DNA of 24,872 nt, taken from the NCBI GenBank assembly GCA_002869605.1, contig PKUI01000187.1, positions 1 to 24,872 on the forward strand. The letters are read 5' to 3'. Below are positions 14,671-22,923 of this stretch, in pieces; within the stretch, counting starts at the first letter, position 1, and every line of letters starts with the position of its first letter. The notes beneath the pieces are model-generated. The model was not told the DNA's origin, searched no databases, and was given only the letters and a program-made list of their open reading frames with translations. Source of the DNA: Desulfuromonas sp. (lineage in GTDB: Bacteria; Desulfobacterota; Desulfuromonadia; Desulfuromonadales; SZUA-401). Both the position numbers and the translations under genes were made by a program.

Positions 14671-15441
14671 CTACGGCTTGCCATCCAGCAGTTCAATGAT
14701 CTTCTCCGCGGTCCGGAAGCCCGGCCGAAGGTGCCCGTCCGGCAGGATCATCGTCGGCGTCGAGCTAATCCCAAGTTCCCCGGCCAGGCGGATGGTTTCA
14801 TCAACTTCCGGGGCCTCGCACGGCAGGGTCGGTACCGGCTTGCCGGCAAAGCTGTCCTCAAGCATCTGCAACGACTTGCTGCAGACAATGCTCTTCGACT
14901 TCGGGTAGGCATTTGGATGCATCTTCAGCGGGAAGAGCTTGATCAGAAAAGCGATGTCGGGGCGCTCGGCCACCACCTTATTCAGCTCTGCATGCAACTT
15001 CTTACAGTAGGGGCACTCGGGATCGGTGAACACGATCACCTTGGTCTTGGCGTCCTGCTTGCCGAGCAACAGGGCATCCTTGAGCGGGATGCGCCCGATA
15101 TCAACCGGGTTGCGCTCAAAATACGCCTTGCGGGTCACGTTTTGGCGATCTTCAAGACGCATCACGTCGCCGGTGATCAGGTACTGTTTGGAGAAATCGA
15201 CAAACACCGGGAAAATCTTACCCTGCTTCTGGACTTCGACCAGCCACAGCCCCGGAACCTCGGCTTCCTCGATGGCCCCAATCCCTTCTCCAAAGCCCCC
15301 CAGGAGTGACTTGGCCTCATCCATATCCAGGCGGTGGCAATCACGACAGCTACCGGCACCACAGCCTGCCTCGCCAAAGCCCCATGCTAGGGTGGCCATA
15401 CATAGCGTGGCAAGGACCACGAAACTCATCTTCATCTTCAT
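14671..15441 (-). CDS. DsbC-like thioredoxin-fold protein with CPYC and an N-terminal CxxCH motif
   Basis: A 256-aa exported protein. The ATG follows GGAGG with good spacing. Residues 1-22 are a signal peptide (VVLATLCMATLAW). Just after it come Cys27, Cys32 and Cys35-His36 (SCRDCH), a CxxCH that could bind heme c or act as extra thiols. A DsbC/G-like domain follows, with VIVFTDPECPYCKKLH holding the redox pair Cys143/Cys146 and a later cis-Pro segment TPTMIL. It should act in periplasmic disulfide exchange or isomerisation. Its TAG stop overlaps the SD of the selenoprotein gene (TAGGAGG), so the two are translationally linked. Confidence 0.88.
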   Translation of the reverse strand: MKMKMSFVVLATLCMATLAWGFGEAGCGAGSCRDCHRLDMDEAKSLLGGFGEGIGAIEEAEVPGLWLVEVQKQGKIFPVFVDFSKQYLITGDVMRLEDRQNVTRKAYFERNPVDIGRIPLKDALLLGKQDAKTKVIVFTDPECPYCKKLHAELNKVVAERPDIAFLIKLFPLKMHPNAYPKSKSIVCSKSLQMLEDSFAGKPVPTLPCEAPEVDETIRLAGELGISSTPTMILPDGHLRPGFRTAEKIIELLDGKP

Positions 15442-15480
15442 ACCTATTCCTCCAGAATCAATTCAAGATACAGACTTATT

Positions 15481-15510
15481 AGTATAGCCGCTAGGTACCG
15501 GCGCTGACAA
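15481..15510 (-). promoter_or_regulatory. Promoter of the dsbC-like/selenoprotein/diguanylate cyclase operon
   Basis: On the - strand, TTGTCA (15505-15510), 18 bp, and TATACT (15481-15486); each element matches the sigma-70 consensus at five of six bases. The position is about 40 bases before the start codon. The remaining DNA up to livF (15511-15678) has no ORF or clear element. Confidence 0.6.
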
Positions 15511-15678
15511 CGCTTTCCTGCGTTGCCGCCGCTACACATCTGCACAGCAGCCTGCACACAGCACGGTTCACCATCGCACAAACAAAGGTTCGGCAGGGAC
15601 TTCGGCGATTATCCTCAACGCTCCCATACAACACCGCCGAACTCAACCCCTGGCTTAGCCCCGTAACTGCCGCCGATG

Positions 15679-15711
15679 AAAACAAAAAGCCCGCTGCAAA
15701 TTGCAGCGGGC
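15679..15711 (-). terminator. Intrinsic terminator of the liv operon
   Basis: On the - strand, an 11-bp stem GCCCGCTGCAA with its complement is followed by TTTTTGTTTT. It lies 26 bases after the livF stop. This is a strong, canonical terminator. Confidence 0.9.
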
Positions 15712-15736
15712 CGGTCGGTCCCCAGAGAAGTTTCAC

Positions 15737-16444
15737 TCAGATGCCGAGATAGGCCTTCTTGACCTCCTCGTTATCGAGCAGGCTCTTCGCGCTGTCGGCC
15801 AGGGTGATGGCGCCGTTTTCCATCACGTAGCCGCGATGGGCAATCTTCAGCGCCTGGTTGGCGTTCTGTTCGACCAGGAAGATGGTGGTGTTGTTCTCGT
15901 GGTTGATCTTGCGGATGATGTCGAAGATCTGCTTGATGATCAGCGGCGCCAGCCCCAGCGACGGTTCATCGAGCAGCAGCAGCCGTGGCCTTGCCATCAG
16001 CGCGCGCGAGATGGCGAGCATCTGCTGTTCCCCCCCCGAAAGGGTGCCGCCGAGTTGGTTGCGACGCTGGGCGAGGATCGGGAAAAGCTCCATCACCATG
16101 TCCATGTCCTGGCGGATGATGGCGCTGTTCTTGCGCAGGTAGGCGCCCATCTCGAGATTTTCGGTGACCGACATGGTCGGGAAAATACGTCGCCCCTCCG
16201 GCACCTGGATGATCCCCATGGTGACGATCTCATCAGCGCTACGCCCGTTGATGACCTGGTTCTGGAAGACGATCTCTCCCGTGCGGGGCGGCACCACGCC
16301 GGAGAGCGACATCAGGGTGGTACTCTTACCGGCACCGTTGGCGCCGATCAGGGTGACGATCTCACCCTCTTCGATCTCGATCGAAACATTTTTGAGCGCC
16401 TGGATGTTGCCATAGTAGGTGTTGATGTTGTTGACTTTAAGCAT
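15737..16444 (-). CDS. livF: Branched-chain amino acid ABC transporter ATPase LivF
   Basis: A 235-aa ABC ATPase of the LivF family. It has Walker A GANGAGKST, then the LivF hallmark QVPEGRRIFP, the signature LSGGEQQMLAISRAL, Walker B LLLLDEPSLGLAP and the H-loop region with the typical LivF Glu-Gln (FLVEQN) instead of His. It pairs with LivG to drive uptake of Leu/Ile/Val or related compounds. The start overlaps the end of livG by 8 bp. It is the last gene of the operon. Confidence 0.96.
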   Translation of the reverse strand: MLKVNNINTYYGNIQALKNVSIEIEEGEIVTLIGANGAGKSTTLMSLSGVVPPRTGEIVFQNQVINGRSADEIVTMGIIQVPEGRRIFPTMSVTENLEMGAYLRKNSAIIRQDMDMVMELFPILAQRRNQLGGTLSGGEQQMLAISRALMARPRLLLLDEPSLGLAPLIIKQIFDIIRKINHENNTTIFLVEQNANQALKIAHRGYVMENGAITLADSAKSLLDNEEVKKAYLGI

Positions 16445-17240
16445 CTTCGCCCCCTTCGCCGATATAGGCCTCGATGACCTTGGGGTTGTCGCGGATCTCC
16501 TGGGGCGAGCCCTTGGCGATCTTCTTGCCGTACTCCATGACGTAGATCCGATCAGAGATGTTCATGACCAGCTTCATGTCATGCTCGATGAGCAGAACCG
16601 CCATCTTACCTTCGTTACGGATGCGCACGATCAGTGCGTCGAGCTCCCTGGTCTCCTGCGGGTTCATGCCGGCCGCCGGCTCGTCGAGCAGCAGCAAAAA
16701 CGGGTCGGTCGCCATCGCTCGTGCGATCTCGAGGCGTCGCTGGGCACCGTAGGGGAGATTTTTGGCAAATTCGTCGGCCCACTGTTCCAAGCCAACCTTT
16801 CTGAGCAGCGCGTAGCTCTTCTCGATGGTCTCCTGCTCCTGGGCGCGACTCTTCGGTCCACGCAGAATGGCGCCGACGATGCTGGTGGTGGTGCGGCAAT
16901 GGCGGCCGATCATGACGTTCTCAAGCACCGTCATGTTCTGAAACAGGCGGATATTCTGGAAGGTACGCGCCATGCCGATGGCGGTCACCCGGTTCGGCTT
17001 GAAGCCGTTGATCTTGTGACTGCGTCCCTGCGGCGGATGCACCAGCACCTCGCCGCGGGTCGGCTTGTAGATGCCGGTTACGCAGTTGAAGAAGGTGGTC
17101 TTGCCGGCGCCATTGGGGCCAATCAGGGCGACGATCTCGCCGCTGTTGACTTCGAGGGTGACGCTGTCGACGGCGCGCAGGCCGCCGAAGTCCATGGTCA
17201 GGTCTCTGACCTCGAGCAGTTTCTGCCGGTTCTCAGTCAT
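16437..17240 (-). CDS. livG: Branched-chain amino acid ABC transporter ATPase LivG
   Basis: A 267-aa ATPase starting at the ATG at 17240 (MTENRQKLL), five bases after GGAGGG; a longer in-frame start at 17294 lies inside livM and lacks an SD. Walker A is GPNGAGKTT, followed by the LivG-specific ARTFQNIRLFQNMTVLEN. The signature region is the variant LPYGAQRRLEIARAM, standard for LivG, and Walker B is LLLLDEPAAGMNP with the His switch IEHD. It overlaps livM by 8 bp and livF by 8 bp, so the three are translated together. Confidence 0.96.
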   Translation of the reverse strand: MTENRQKLLEVRDLTMDFGGLRAVDSVTLEVNSGEIVALIGPNGAGKTTFFNCVTGIYKPTRGEVLVHPPQGRSHKINGFKPNRVTAIGMARTFQNIRLFQNMTVLENVMIGRHCRTTTSIVGAILRGPKSRAQEQETIEKSYALLRKVGLEQWADEFAKNLPYGAQRRLEIARAMATDPFLLLLDEPAAGMNPQETRELDALIVRIRNEGKMAVLLIEHDMKLVMNISDRIYVMEYGKKIAKGSPQEIRDNPKVIEAYIGEGGEDA

Positions 17241-18453
17241 GGGAGCCCTCCGTCTCAGGACTGCTGTGCTTGTAGGTCTTGCGCACGTTGGCAATCAACC
17301 CCTCGGGCTTGAAAATCATCATCAGCACCATCACCGCGCCAAATACCAGCATACGGTAATCAGCAACCGCGCGCAGGTATTCGGGCATCAGGATCAGTAC
17401 CAGCGCGGCGATGATCACACCGATAATCGAACCCATGCCGCCGAGCACCACGATGGAGAGGACGATCGCCGACTCCATGAAGGTGAAGCTGTTGGGATTG
17501 ATGTAGGTGTTGCGCGCAGCGAAGATCACCCCCACCAGCCCGGCCCAGAAGGCGCCGGTGGCATAGGCAGAGAGCTTGGTGCGTGCCATGTCGACCCCCA
17601 TTGCCACACAGGCGATCTCGTCCTCACGCAGGGCGATCCAGGCCCGACCGACGCGCGAATCCTTGAGGCGGTTGGTGGCGAAGATGGTCAGCAGCACCAG
17701 GGCGATCATCAGGTAGTAGGTGTAGGTGGTGGCGCTGGAGATACTCATCGACATGCCGAACAGACCCGGGCGGGCGATGCCGGCGATCCCCTTGGCACCG
17801 TTGGTCAGCCCCTCCCAGTTCTCGGCCACAATCTTGGCGATGGAGCCGAAGCCGAGGGTGACGATCGCCAGGTAGTCCCCGCGCAGGCGCAAAATTGGAA
17901 AACCGAGCAGGATGCCGAACAGCATGCCGATCAGCCCACCGAGCGGCAGGCAGATCCAAAAGCCCCACCCGAAGGTGGTATTGAGTATCCCGTAACTGTA
18001 GGCGCCGACGCAAAAGAACGCCACGTAGCCGAGATCAAGCAGGCCGGCGAGGCCGACGGTGATATTGAGCCCGAGGCCGAGCACCACGAAGATCAGCGCC
18101 AGCACCATGATGTTAGTCTGGTAGCTGTCGGTCACAAAGGGGAACAGCAGTGCCGCCAGCGCAATAACACCAAGTGCCGGGCGATAGACCTTGGGGTCGC
18201 TAAACAGCCGCTGGCGCCAACCGGCGACCTCGACCTCCCCTTCTTCCATGGTCTTACCGCCACGATCGCGGCGCTCCAGCGCCCAGCGCCAGACCAGCGA
18301 CAGCACGAAAGAGGCTAGCGCCACCCAGACCAGATTGAGCCAGCGCCATTCGACCACCCCCTTGAGGGTGTTGACCCTGACCGCGAGAAAGGGGAAGGAG
18401 AGGAAAATGAACCAGACCGCTATCCCCAGCGAGCGTTTGATATTCTCTGCCAT
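17233..18453 (-). CDS. livM: Branched-chain amino acid ABC transporter permease LivM
   Basis: A 406-aa permease. The conserved core from about residue 110 on contains GLGLNITVGLAGLLDLGYV and LRLRGDYLAIVTLGFG, the LivM hallmarks. An N-terminal extension of about 100 residues with two or three further hydrophobic segments and a charged cytoplasmic loop (ERRDRGGKTMEEGEVEV) makes it longer than many homologues, as in E. coli LivM. With LivH it forms the membrane channel. It lies 33 bp after livH, with GGAAG before the ATG. Confidence 0.95.
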   Translation of the reverse strand: MAENIKRSLGIAVWFIFLSFPFLAVRVNTLKGVVEWRWLNLVWVALASFVLSLVWRWALERRDRGGKTMEEGEVEVAGWRQRLFSDPKVYRPALGVIALAALLFPFVTDSYQTNIMVLALIFVVLGLGLNITVGLAGLLDLGYVAFFCVGAYSYGILNTTFGWGFWICLPLGGLIGMLFGILLGFPILRLRGDYLAIVTLGFGSIAKIVAENWEGLTNGAKGIAGIARPGLFGMSMSISSATTYTYYLMIALVLLTIFATNRLKDSRVGRAWIALREDEIACVAMGVDMARTKLSAYATGAFWAGLVGVIFAARNTYINPNSFTFMESAIVLSIVVLGGMGSIIGVIIAALVLILMPEYLRAVADYRMLVFGAVMVLMMIFKPEGLIANVRKTYKHSSPETEGSHD

Positions 18454-18486
18454 CGTTTCTTCCTTGTGGCGCGCGGATCGCCGCGC

Positions 18487-19395
18487 CTAGACCTTCTGTT
18501 TGACCGCCCGTCCGAGCAGTCCGGAGGGGCGCAGGATCAGGATCAGCACCAGCACCCCGAAGGCGAATACGTCCTCGTAGGCGCTCGAGATGTAGCCGGC
18601 CGCCAGCGACTCGGCCAGCCCCAACACCAGCCCTCCCAGTGCCGCGCCGGGTATGTTGCCGATCCCGCCAAGCACCGCGGCGGTAAACGCTTTTACGCCG
18701 GCCATGAAGCCGATGTAGAAGTTGATCTGACCGATATACGAGCCGACCAGCACCCCGCCGATCGCCGCCAGCACCGAGCCGATAATGAAGGTGGTTGAGA
18801 TCACCTTGTCGACATCCACCCCGACCAGCCGTGCCATCACCATGTCCTGCTGGGTGGCGCGCATCGCCTTGCCGACCCGGGTGTACTTGATCAGCAGCGT
18901 CAGGCCGACCATGCTTAAGGCGCTGGTCACCAGGATCACCAGTTCGGCCGAGCCGATGATACGGGAGATTGGCTCCATAAAGGCGAAATCGGGGATCAAC
19001 TGGGGGAAACGCAAAAAATCGGGAGTCTGGGCGAGCAACACGTAGTTCTGCAGGAACAGCGACATGCCGATAGCGCTGATCAATGCCGACAGGCGCGGCG
19101 CGTTACGCAGCGGCCGGTAGGCGATCCGCTCCAACGTGTAGCCGTAGGCGGCGGCATAGATCACCGCCACCAGCGCCGCCAGCACCAGGATCGACACCCC
19201 GGAAAAACCGTAGATGGTCAGCACCCCGGCGACGATCAGCGCCACGAAGGCGCCGATCATGTAGATCTCACCGTGGGCGAAGTTGATCAGCTGGATGATA
19301 CCGTAGACCATGGTATAGCCGAGGGCGATCAGCGCATAGATGCTGCCACGGGTCAGGCCACTCAAGAAATAGCCGAGAAATTTATCTAGTTCCAT
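18487..19395 (-). CDS. livH: Branched-chain amino acid ABC transporter permease LivH
   Basis: A 302-aa permease with about eight membrane segments. The ATG at 19395 (MELDKFLGYFL) is chosen over one 60 bases upstream because homologues begin here. Hallmarks are GSIYALIALGYTMVYGIIQLINF split by the family's Gly residues, FAHGEIYM, ATQQDMVMARLVGVD (the ATPase-contact loop) and GGIGNIPGAALGG. The ribosome binding site is unremarkable (GAGG at some distance). A 173-bp gap with a large hairpin separates it from livK. Confidence 0.95.
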   Translation of the reverse strand: MELDKFLGYFLSGLTRGSIYALIALGYTMVYGIIQLINFAHGEIYMIGAFVALIVAGVLTIYGFSGVSILVLAALVAVIYAAAYGYTLERIAYRPLRNAPRLSALISAIGMSLFLQNYVLLAQTPDFLRFPQLIPDFAFMEPISRIIGSAELVILVTSALSMVGLTLLIKYTRVGKAMRATQQDMVMARLVGVDVDKVISTTFIIGSVLAAIGGVLVGSYIGQINFYIGFMAGVKAFTAAVLGGIGNIPGAALGGLVLGLAESLAAGYISSAYEDVFAFGVLVLILILRPSGLLGRAVKQKV

Positions 19396-19496
19396 ACCGT
19401 CGTGTACCTCATGTCGTAACGCCCAGGCGCCAGCGACCGTGAATGCCCTCTGCAATCAATCAACCTGAAACAACCTTAATTCCGGCTTGATCAAAC

Positions 19497-19533
19497 ATGC
19501 AGGGGACAGGCCATAGCGGCCTGTCCCCTGCAT
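19497..19533. terminator. Hairpin between livK and livH (attenuator or mRNA-stabilising stem)
   Basis: A 16-bp perfect stem (ATGCAGGGGACAGGCC and complement) with a five-base loop lies 36 bases after the livK stop. No T run follows on the livK side (GTTTGATC), so full termination is unlikely. It more probably lowers read-through into livHMGF or protects the livK 3' end, giving excess binding protein. Confidence 0.7.
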
Positions 19534-19568
19534 TCGAGTGTTGCGTTATGAGAAGCGTCGCGGCGTCA

Positions 19569-20696
19569 CTACTTCACCTCGACGAAAGCCCCGTCCTTGA
19601 CCTGGTAGACCGAGAAGCCAACCCCCTCGGCATCCCCCTTGGCATCGAACTTGATCTTGCCTACGGAGGTGTCGACGTTGTTGGTACGCAGAGCGTTGGT
19701 GATCGCGGCGTAGTCGGTGCTGCCGGCGACCTTGATGGCATTGACCGCAGCCTGCATGGCAGCGTAGCCCTGGTCAAAGAAGGTGCCCGGCTCCTTGCCG
19801 TACTTCTCGGTGTAGGCCTTGTGTGCTGCCTGGTTTTCGGGGTACTGCGAGACGTCCATCGGACCGGTGGCGTAGACACCCTCGGCGTTGGGACCGGCGA
19901 TCTCGAGGAAACCGTTGCCCTTGATGCCGTCCGGGCCGATGAAGGGGATATCGAGCTGCTTCTTCTTCATCAGGCCGACCAGCTTCGAAGCCTCTGGATG
20001 GTAGCCACCGAAGATGACCGCGTCAGCGCCGGAGCTCTGAACCTTCTGGATTACCGCCGAGTAGTCCATGGCCCCGGGGGTCACCCCTTCGTAAACCACG
20101 ATATCAAGCCCTTCTTGCTCCTTGAGCGCTTCCTGGGAAAAGTCGGCGAAGCCTTTACCGTAGTCACCCTTGTCGTGCAGGATGGCGATCTTCTTGGCGC
20201 CGAGGGTGGTGGCGGCAAAGGCGGCGGCGAGCTTGCCCTGCATGTCGTCGGGAGCGATGGTGCGGAAGAAGTTCGGGTAATCTCCACTGTAGGTCAGCGG
20301 CGGGTTGGTCGCCGAGGGGGAAATCGCCACGATCTTGGCTTCCTTGTAGATGCCGAGAGCTGCCTTGGTGGCACCCGAGCAGACGTGGCCGATGACCACG
20401 CTCACGCCGTCGGTCACCAGTTTGGTAGAAACGTTGGTGGCGATCTCCGGCTTGCACTGGTCATCAAGGGGAATCAGTTCGATCTGGCTGCCGAGCACAC
20501 CGCCGGCGGCATTGACCTTGGCGGCGACCATCTCGGCCGCTTCCTTGGTCGGAATTCCGTAAGGGGCGAGGTCACCGGTATGCGGACCAGCCACACCTAT
20601 CTTGATGGTCGGAGCAGCTTCCTCTTTCTTGGTGCAGCCGCCTGCAACCAGAGCAGCTACGGTCAACATCAGCATCAACGCAAAAAATCTCTTCAT
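19569..20696 (-). CDS. livK: Branched-chain amino acid ABC transporter substrate-binding lipoprotein LivK
   Basis: A 375-aa type I periplasmic binding protein. The N-terminus is a lipoprotein signal peptide with lipobox VAGGC, Cys21 being the lipidated residue. The mature part has the Leu/Ile/Val-binding fold: IKIGVAGPHTGDLAPYG, VIGHVCSGATKAAL, AISPSATNPPLT and VIFGGYHPEASKL. It captures the amino acid outside the inner membrane and delivers it to LivHM. AAGGAG lies seven bases before the ATG. It is the first gene of the operon, separated from livH by a hairpin. Confidence 0.95.
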   Translation of the reverse strand: MKRFFALMLMLTVAALVAGGCTKKEEAAPTIKIGVAGPHTGDLAPYGIPTKEAAEMVAAKVNAAGGVLGSQIELIPLDDQCKPEIATNVSTKLVTDGVSVVIGHVCSGATKAALGIYKEAKIVAISPSATNPPLTYSGDYPNFFRTIAPDDMQGKLAAAFAATTLGAKKIAILHDKGDYGKGFADFSQEALKEQEGLDIVVYEGVTPGAMDYSAVIQKVQSSGADAVIFGGYHPEASKLVGLMKKKQLDIPFIGPDGIKGNGFLEIAGPNAEGVYATGPMDVSQYPENQAAHKAYTEKYGKEPGTFFDQGYAAMQAAVNAIKVAGSTDYAAITNALRTNNVDTSVGKIKFDAKGDAEGVGFSVYQVKDGAFVEVK

Positions 20697-20783
20697 GGTG
20701 CATCTCCTTTGGACAATCTCAGTGTATGTGCACTACATTTCTGGGCACGGTCCCTTCGCTAAAAAGAGTCCGACCAGCGTGAA

Positions 20784-20812
20784 AGTTTATAAAGCAACCG
20801 CCTGCGAGTCAA
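20784..20812 (-). promoter_or_regulatory. livK promoter
   Basis: On the - strand, TTGACT (20807-20812), 17 bp, and TAAACT (20784-20789), about 90 bases before the livK start. The remaining leader has no clear operator. Confidence 0.5.
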
Positions 20813-20848
20813 GCTCACCGGCACGAATCAATCAACCGCGTGTCAATG

Positions 20849-21763
20849 TCACTCTGCGGCTTCAGAAATCACCCGGTTTGCAAGTCTCCGTGCGGCCAGA
20901 TACGGCCAGGCCTCAGCACAGATCATGCCGAACACGATCAGCCCCCCCCCCGCCCAGGCCAGCGACGAAAGCTGTTCTTCCAGCAGCAGCACCGAGAAAA
21001 AAGCCGCGAACACCGGCTCCAGGGTATAGATCAATGCGGCCCGAGTCGGGGTGGTCAGGCGCTGGAACGAAGTCATCACCCAGAAGGCATAGACCGTAGC
21101 GAACAGTGAGGTGATCACCAGCGCCACCAGAAGTTCGTTTGACCAGCTGCGCGGCCAGGTCACCGGCTCGTAGAACCAGCTGCCGAGAAAGCCCAAAACC
21201 GCCATGGTCGCAATCTGCACGAAGGTCAGCGCACGCCCGTCGTAGCCTTCGGTCAGTGCATCGAGCCCGAGGATGTGCAGGGCCACGAACAGAGAGCAAA
21301 CCACCACTAGCGCATCGCCAACGTTGATCGCCCACGGCCAGTGCCAGGTCAACAGCAGCAGTCCTAACAGGGCCAGCACCACGCCGATGCGCGCCCCGGC
21401 AGCCGGAGGCTTGGCCAGCAACGGACCTGCGAGCAGCGGCACCCAGACCACGTTGAGTCCGGTGAGAAACCCGGTGTTGGCCGAGGAGGTCTGCGCTAGG
21501 CCCCAGGTCTGGAACAGGTAGGAGAGGAACAGCAGCGCCCCGAGCAGTATCCCCTTGCCGACCCCGCGCCGATCAAGGCTGCGCAGGCCGCGCCCGGCGA
21601 GCAGCGCCAGCAGCAGCGCGGCAAACGCGAAACGGATCCACAGGAACGCCATCACCGGGACCTCGGCAACCGCCGCCTTAACCAGCGGGAAGGTCCCCCC
21701 CCAGAAGAGGGTGACCGTCACCAGCAAAAATTCCGCCCAGGGGCGGTTGACACGGAATCTCAT
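20849..21763 (-). CDS. EamA/DMT-family transporter
   Basis: A 304-aa permease with ten predicted membrane helices in two EamA repeats. The first has FWGGTFPLVK and WIRFAFAALLL, and the second RAALIYTLEPVFAAFFSVLLLEE split across helix 8-9, the family's best-conserved region. Such proteins usually export amino acids or other metabolites; the substrate is unknown. No good SD precedes the ATG at 21763, so expression may be low. The gene carries a G8 run near its start (codons for Trp-Gly-Gly) and a G10 run near its end (Ala-Gly-Gly-Gly). Confidence 0.9.
   Translation of the reverse strand: MRFRVNRPWAEFLLVTVTLFWGGTFPLVKAAVAEVPVMAFLWIRFAFAALLLALLAGRGLRSLDRRGVGKGILLGALLFLSYLFQTWGLAQTSSANTGFLTGLNVVWVPLLAGPLLAKPPAAGARIGVVLALLGLLLLTWHWPWAINVGDALVVVCSLFVALHILGLDALTEGYDGRALTFVQIATMAVLGFLGSWFYEPVTWPRSWSNELLVALVITSLFATVYAFWVMTSFQRLTTPTRAALIYTLEPVFAAFFSVLLLEEQLSSLAWAGGGLIVFGMICAEAWPYLAARRLANRVISEAAE
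20942..20951 (-). repeat. G10 homopolymer inside the EamA transporter gene
   Basis: Ten C on the + strand read as ten G on the coding strand, within the last predicted transmembrane helix (WAGGGLIVFG). A slip of one base would alter the C-terminus. Confidence 0.85.
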
Positions 21764-21814
21764 ATGGTAAAATTTAACCTTTGTTTCAATACGTTGTGCC
21801 CGTTCTAATCTTCT

Positions 21815-21843
21815 TGTGGGGGAAAAGTCTTTATGGTATAAGC
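21815..21843 (+). promoter_or_regulatory. Promoter of the zinc-ribbon gene
   Basis: TTGTGG (21815-21820), 17 bp, and TATAAG (21838-21843). Transcription would begin near 21850, which rules out an in-frame ATG at 21816 and supports the start at 21900. Confidence 0.5.
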
Positions 21844-21899
21844 GCCCCTATCGTGTCAAACAGATTTTTACCGACAACAAACTTATTGAGAGGTCTCTC

Positions 21900-22055
21900 A
21901 TGGGCCGCGGCGAGAATGAACCAATCGAGGTCAAATGCCCGAAATGCAAACTCACCAAGATCATCTACATCCCGCGGCAGGAGATTCCGAACTGCCCGGC
22001 TTGCAACATCTCGATGAACATCAGTGAGCTGCTCGACGAAGGGAAATCGTGCTGA
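21900..22055 (+). CDS. Small zinc-ribbon protein
   Basis: A 51-aa protein. The ATG at 21900 follows GAGAGG by six bases; the longer in-frame start at 21816 lies on top of the predicted promoter. VKCPKCKL and NCPACN give two CxxC knuckles 17 residues apart, the form of a single zinc ribbon, followed by a short helix (ISELLDEGKSC). It has no signal peptide. Such ribbons often bind nucleic acid or protein partners, but its role is unknown. It lies 47 bp before the amino acid binding-protein gene and may be co-transcribed with it. Confidence 0.75.
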   Translation: MGRGENEPIEVKCPKCKLTKIIYIPRQEIPNCPACNISMNISELLDEGKSC

Positions 22056-22102
22056 TTTCTCACCGTCAGCGTTTTATTCAATCCTGCAGAGGAGGATCCA
22101 CC

Positions 22103-22903
22103 ATGAGAAAGATGGCAGCTTTTTTCACAGTCGTGCTGGTTGCGCTGAGCGTGTGCATCACCCCGGCCTTCGCCGATACCCTCGACGAGGTCAAGGAACG
22201 TGGTACCCTGCGCGTCGGCATGGAGCCGGGCTACATGCCGTTCGAGCTCACCAACCAGAAGGGTGAGATCATCGGCTTCGACGTCGACATGGCCAAGCGC
22301 ATGGCGAAGGCCTTAGGCGTCAAGCTCGAGCTGGTGAGCACCGCCTGGGACGGCATTATCCCCTCGCTGATCACCAAGAAGTTCGACGTTATCATGAGCG
22401 GCATGACCATCACCGAGGAGCGCGCCAAGACCGTCGACTTCGCCAATCCCTATATCATCATCGGCCAGACCGCGCTGATCCGCAAGGACCTTGCCAGCGA
22501 GGTCACAAGCTGGAAAGACCTCAACGAAGCCAAGTACAAGGTCGCCTCGAAACTCGGCACCACCGGCGAGATCGCTACCAAGAAGATGCTCGCCAAGGCG
22601 CAGTACTTCTCCTACGAGACCGAGCAGGAAGGGATCATGGAAACCGTCAACGGCAAGGTTGACGCCTTCATCTACGACTCCCCCTTCAACGCCGTCGCCT
22701 TCGCCCAGAAGGGTCAGGGCAGGCTGGTGTTCCTCGACCAGCCGTTCACCGAGGAACCGCTCGGCTGGGCGGTCCGCAAGGACAACCCCAAGTTCATGGC
22801 CTTTTTGAACGACTTCCTCGCCGAGTCCAAGAGCAACGGCACCTACGAAAAGATCTACACCAAGTGGTTCAAGGACGACGCCTGGATCAAGGAACTGCAG
22901 TAG
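22103..22903 (+). CDS. Polar amino acid ABC transporter substrate-binding protein
   Basis: A 266-aa periplasmic protein of the family 3 (bac_solute 3) binding proteins. The ATG at 22103 follows GGAGG by seven bases; the in-frame start at 22049 is rejected. Residues 1-24 form a signal peptide ending TPAFA. The mature part has GTLRVGMEPGYMPFE, IIGFDVDMAKRMAK, WDGIIPSLITKKFDVIMSGM split by the usual loops, the substrate-contact TITEERAKTVDF and LGTTGEIATKK. The likely ligand is Gln, Glu, Arg or cystine and cannot be fixed by eye. The following permease and ATPase complete the importer; a strong hairpin separates this gene from them. Confidence 0.93.
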   Translation: MRKMAAFFTVVLVALSVCITPAFADTLDEVKERGTLRVGMEPGYMPFELTNQKGEIIGFDVDMAKRMAKALGVKLELVSTAWDGIIPSLITKKFDVIMSGMTITEERAKTVDFANPYIIIGQTALIRKDLASEVTSWKDLNEAKYKVASKLGTTGEIATKKMLAKAQYFSYETEQEGIMETVNGKVDAFIYDSPFNAVAFAQKGQGRLVFLDQPFTEEPLGWAVRKDNPKFMAFLNDFLAESKSNGTYEKIYTKWFKDDAWIKELQ

Positions 22904-22923
22904 CCGCCCGTCTGTACCAACCC

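Noticed and set aside
17071..18318. Long open frame on the + strand across livG and livM
   Set aside because: It is antisense to clearly conserved ABC genes, its translation is low-complexity (His/Gln/Asp-rich) and it has no SD; it results from GC-rich codon bias.
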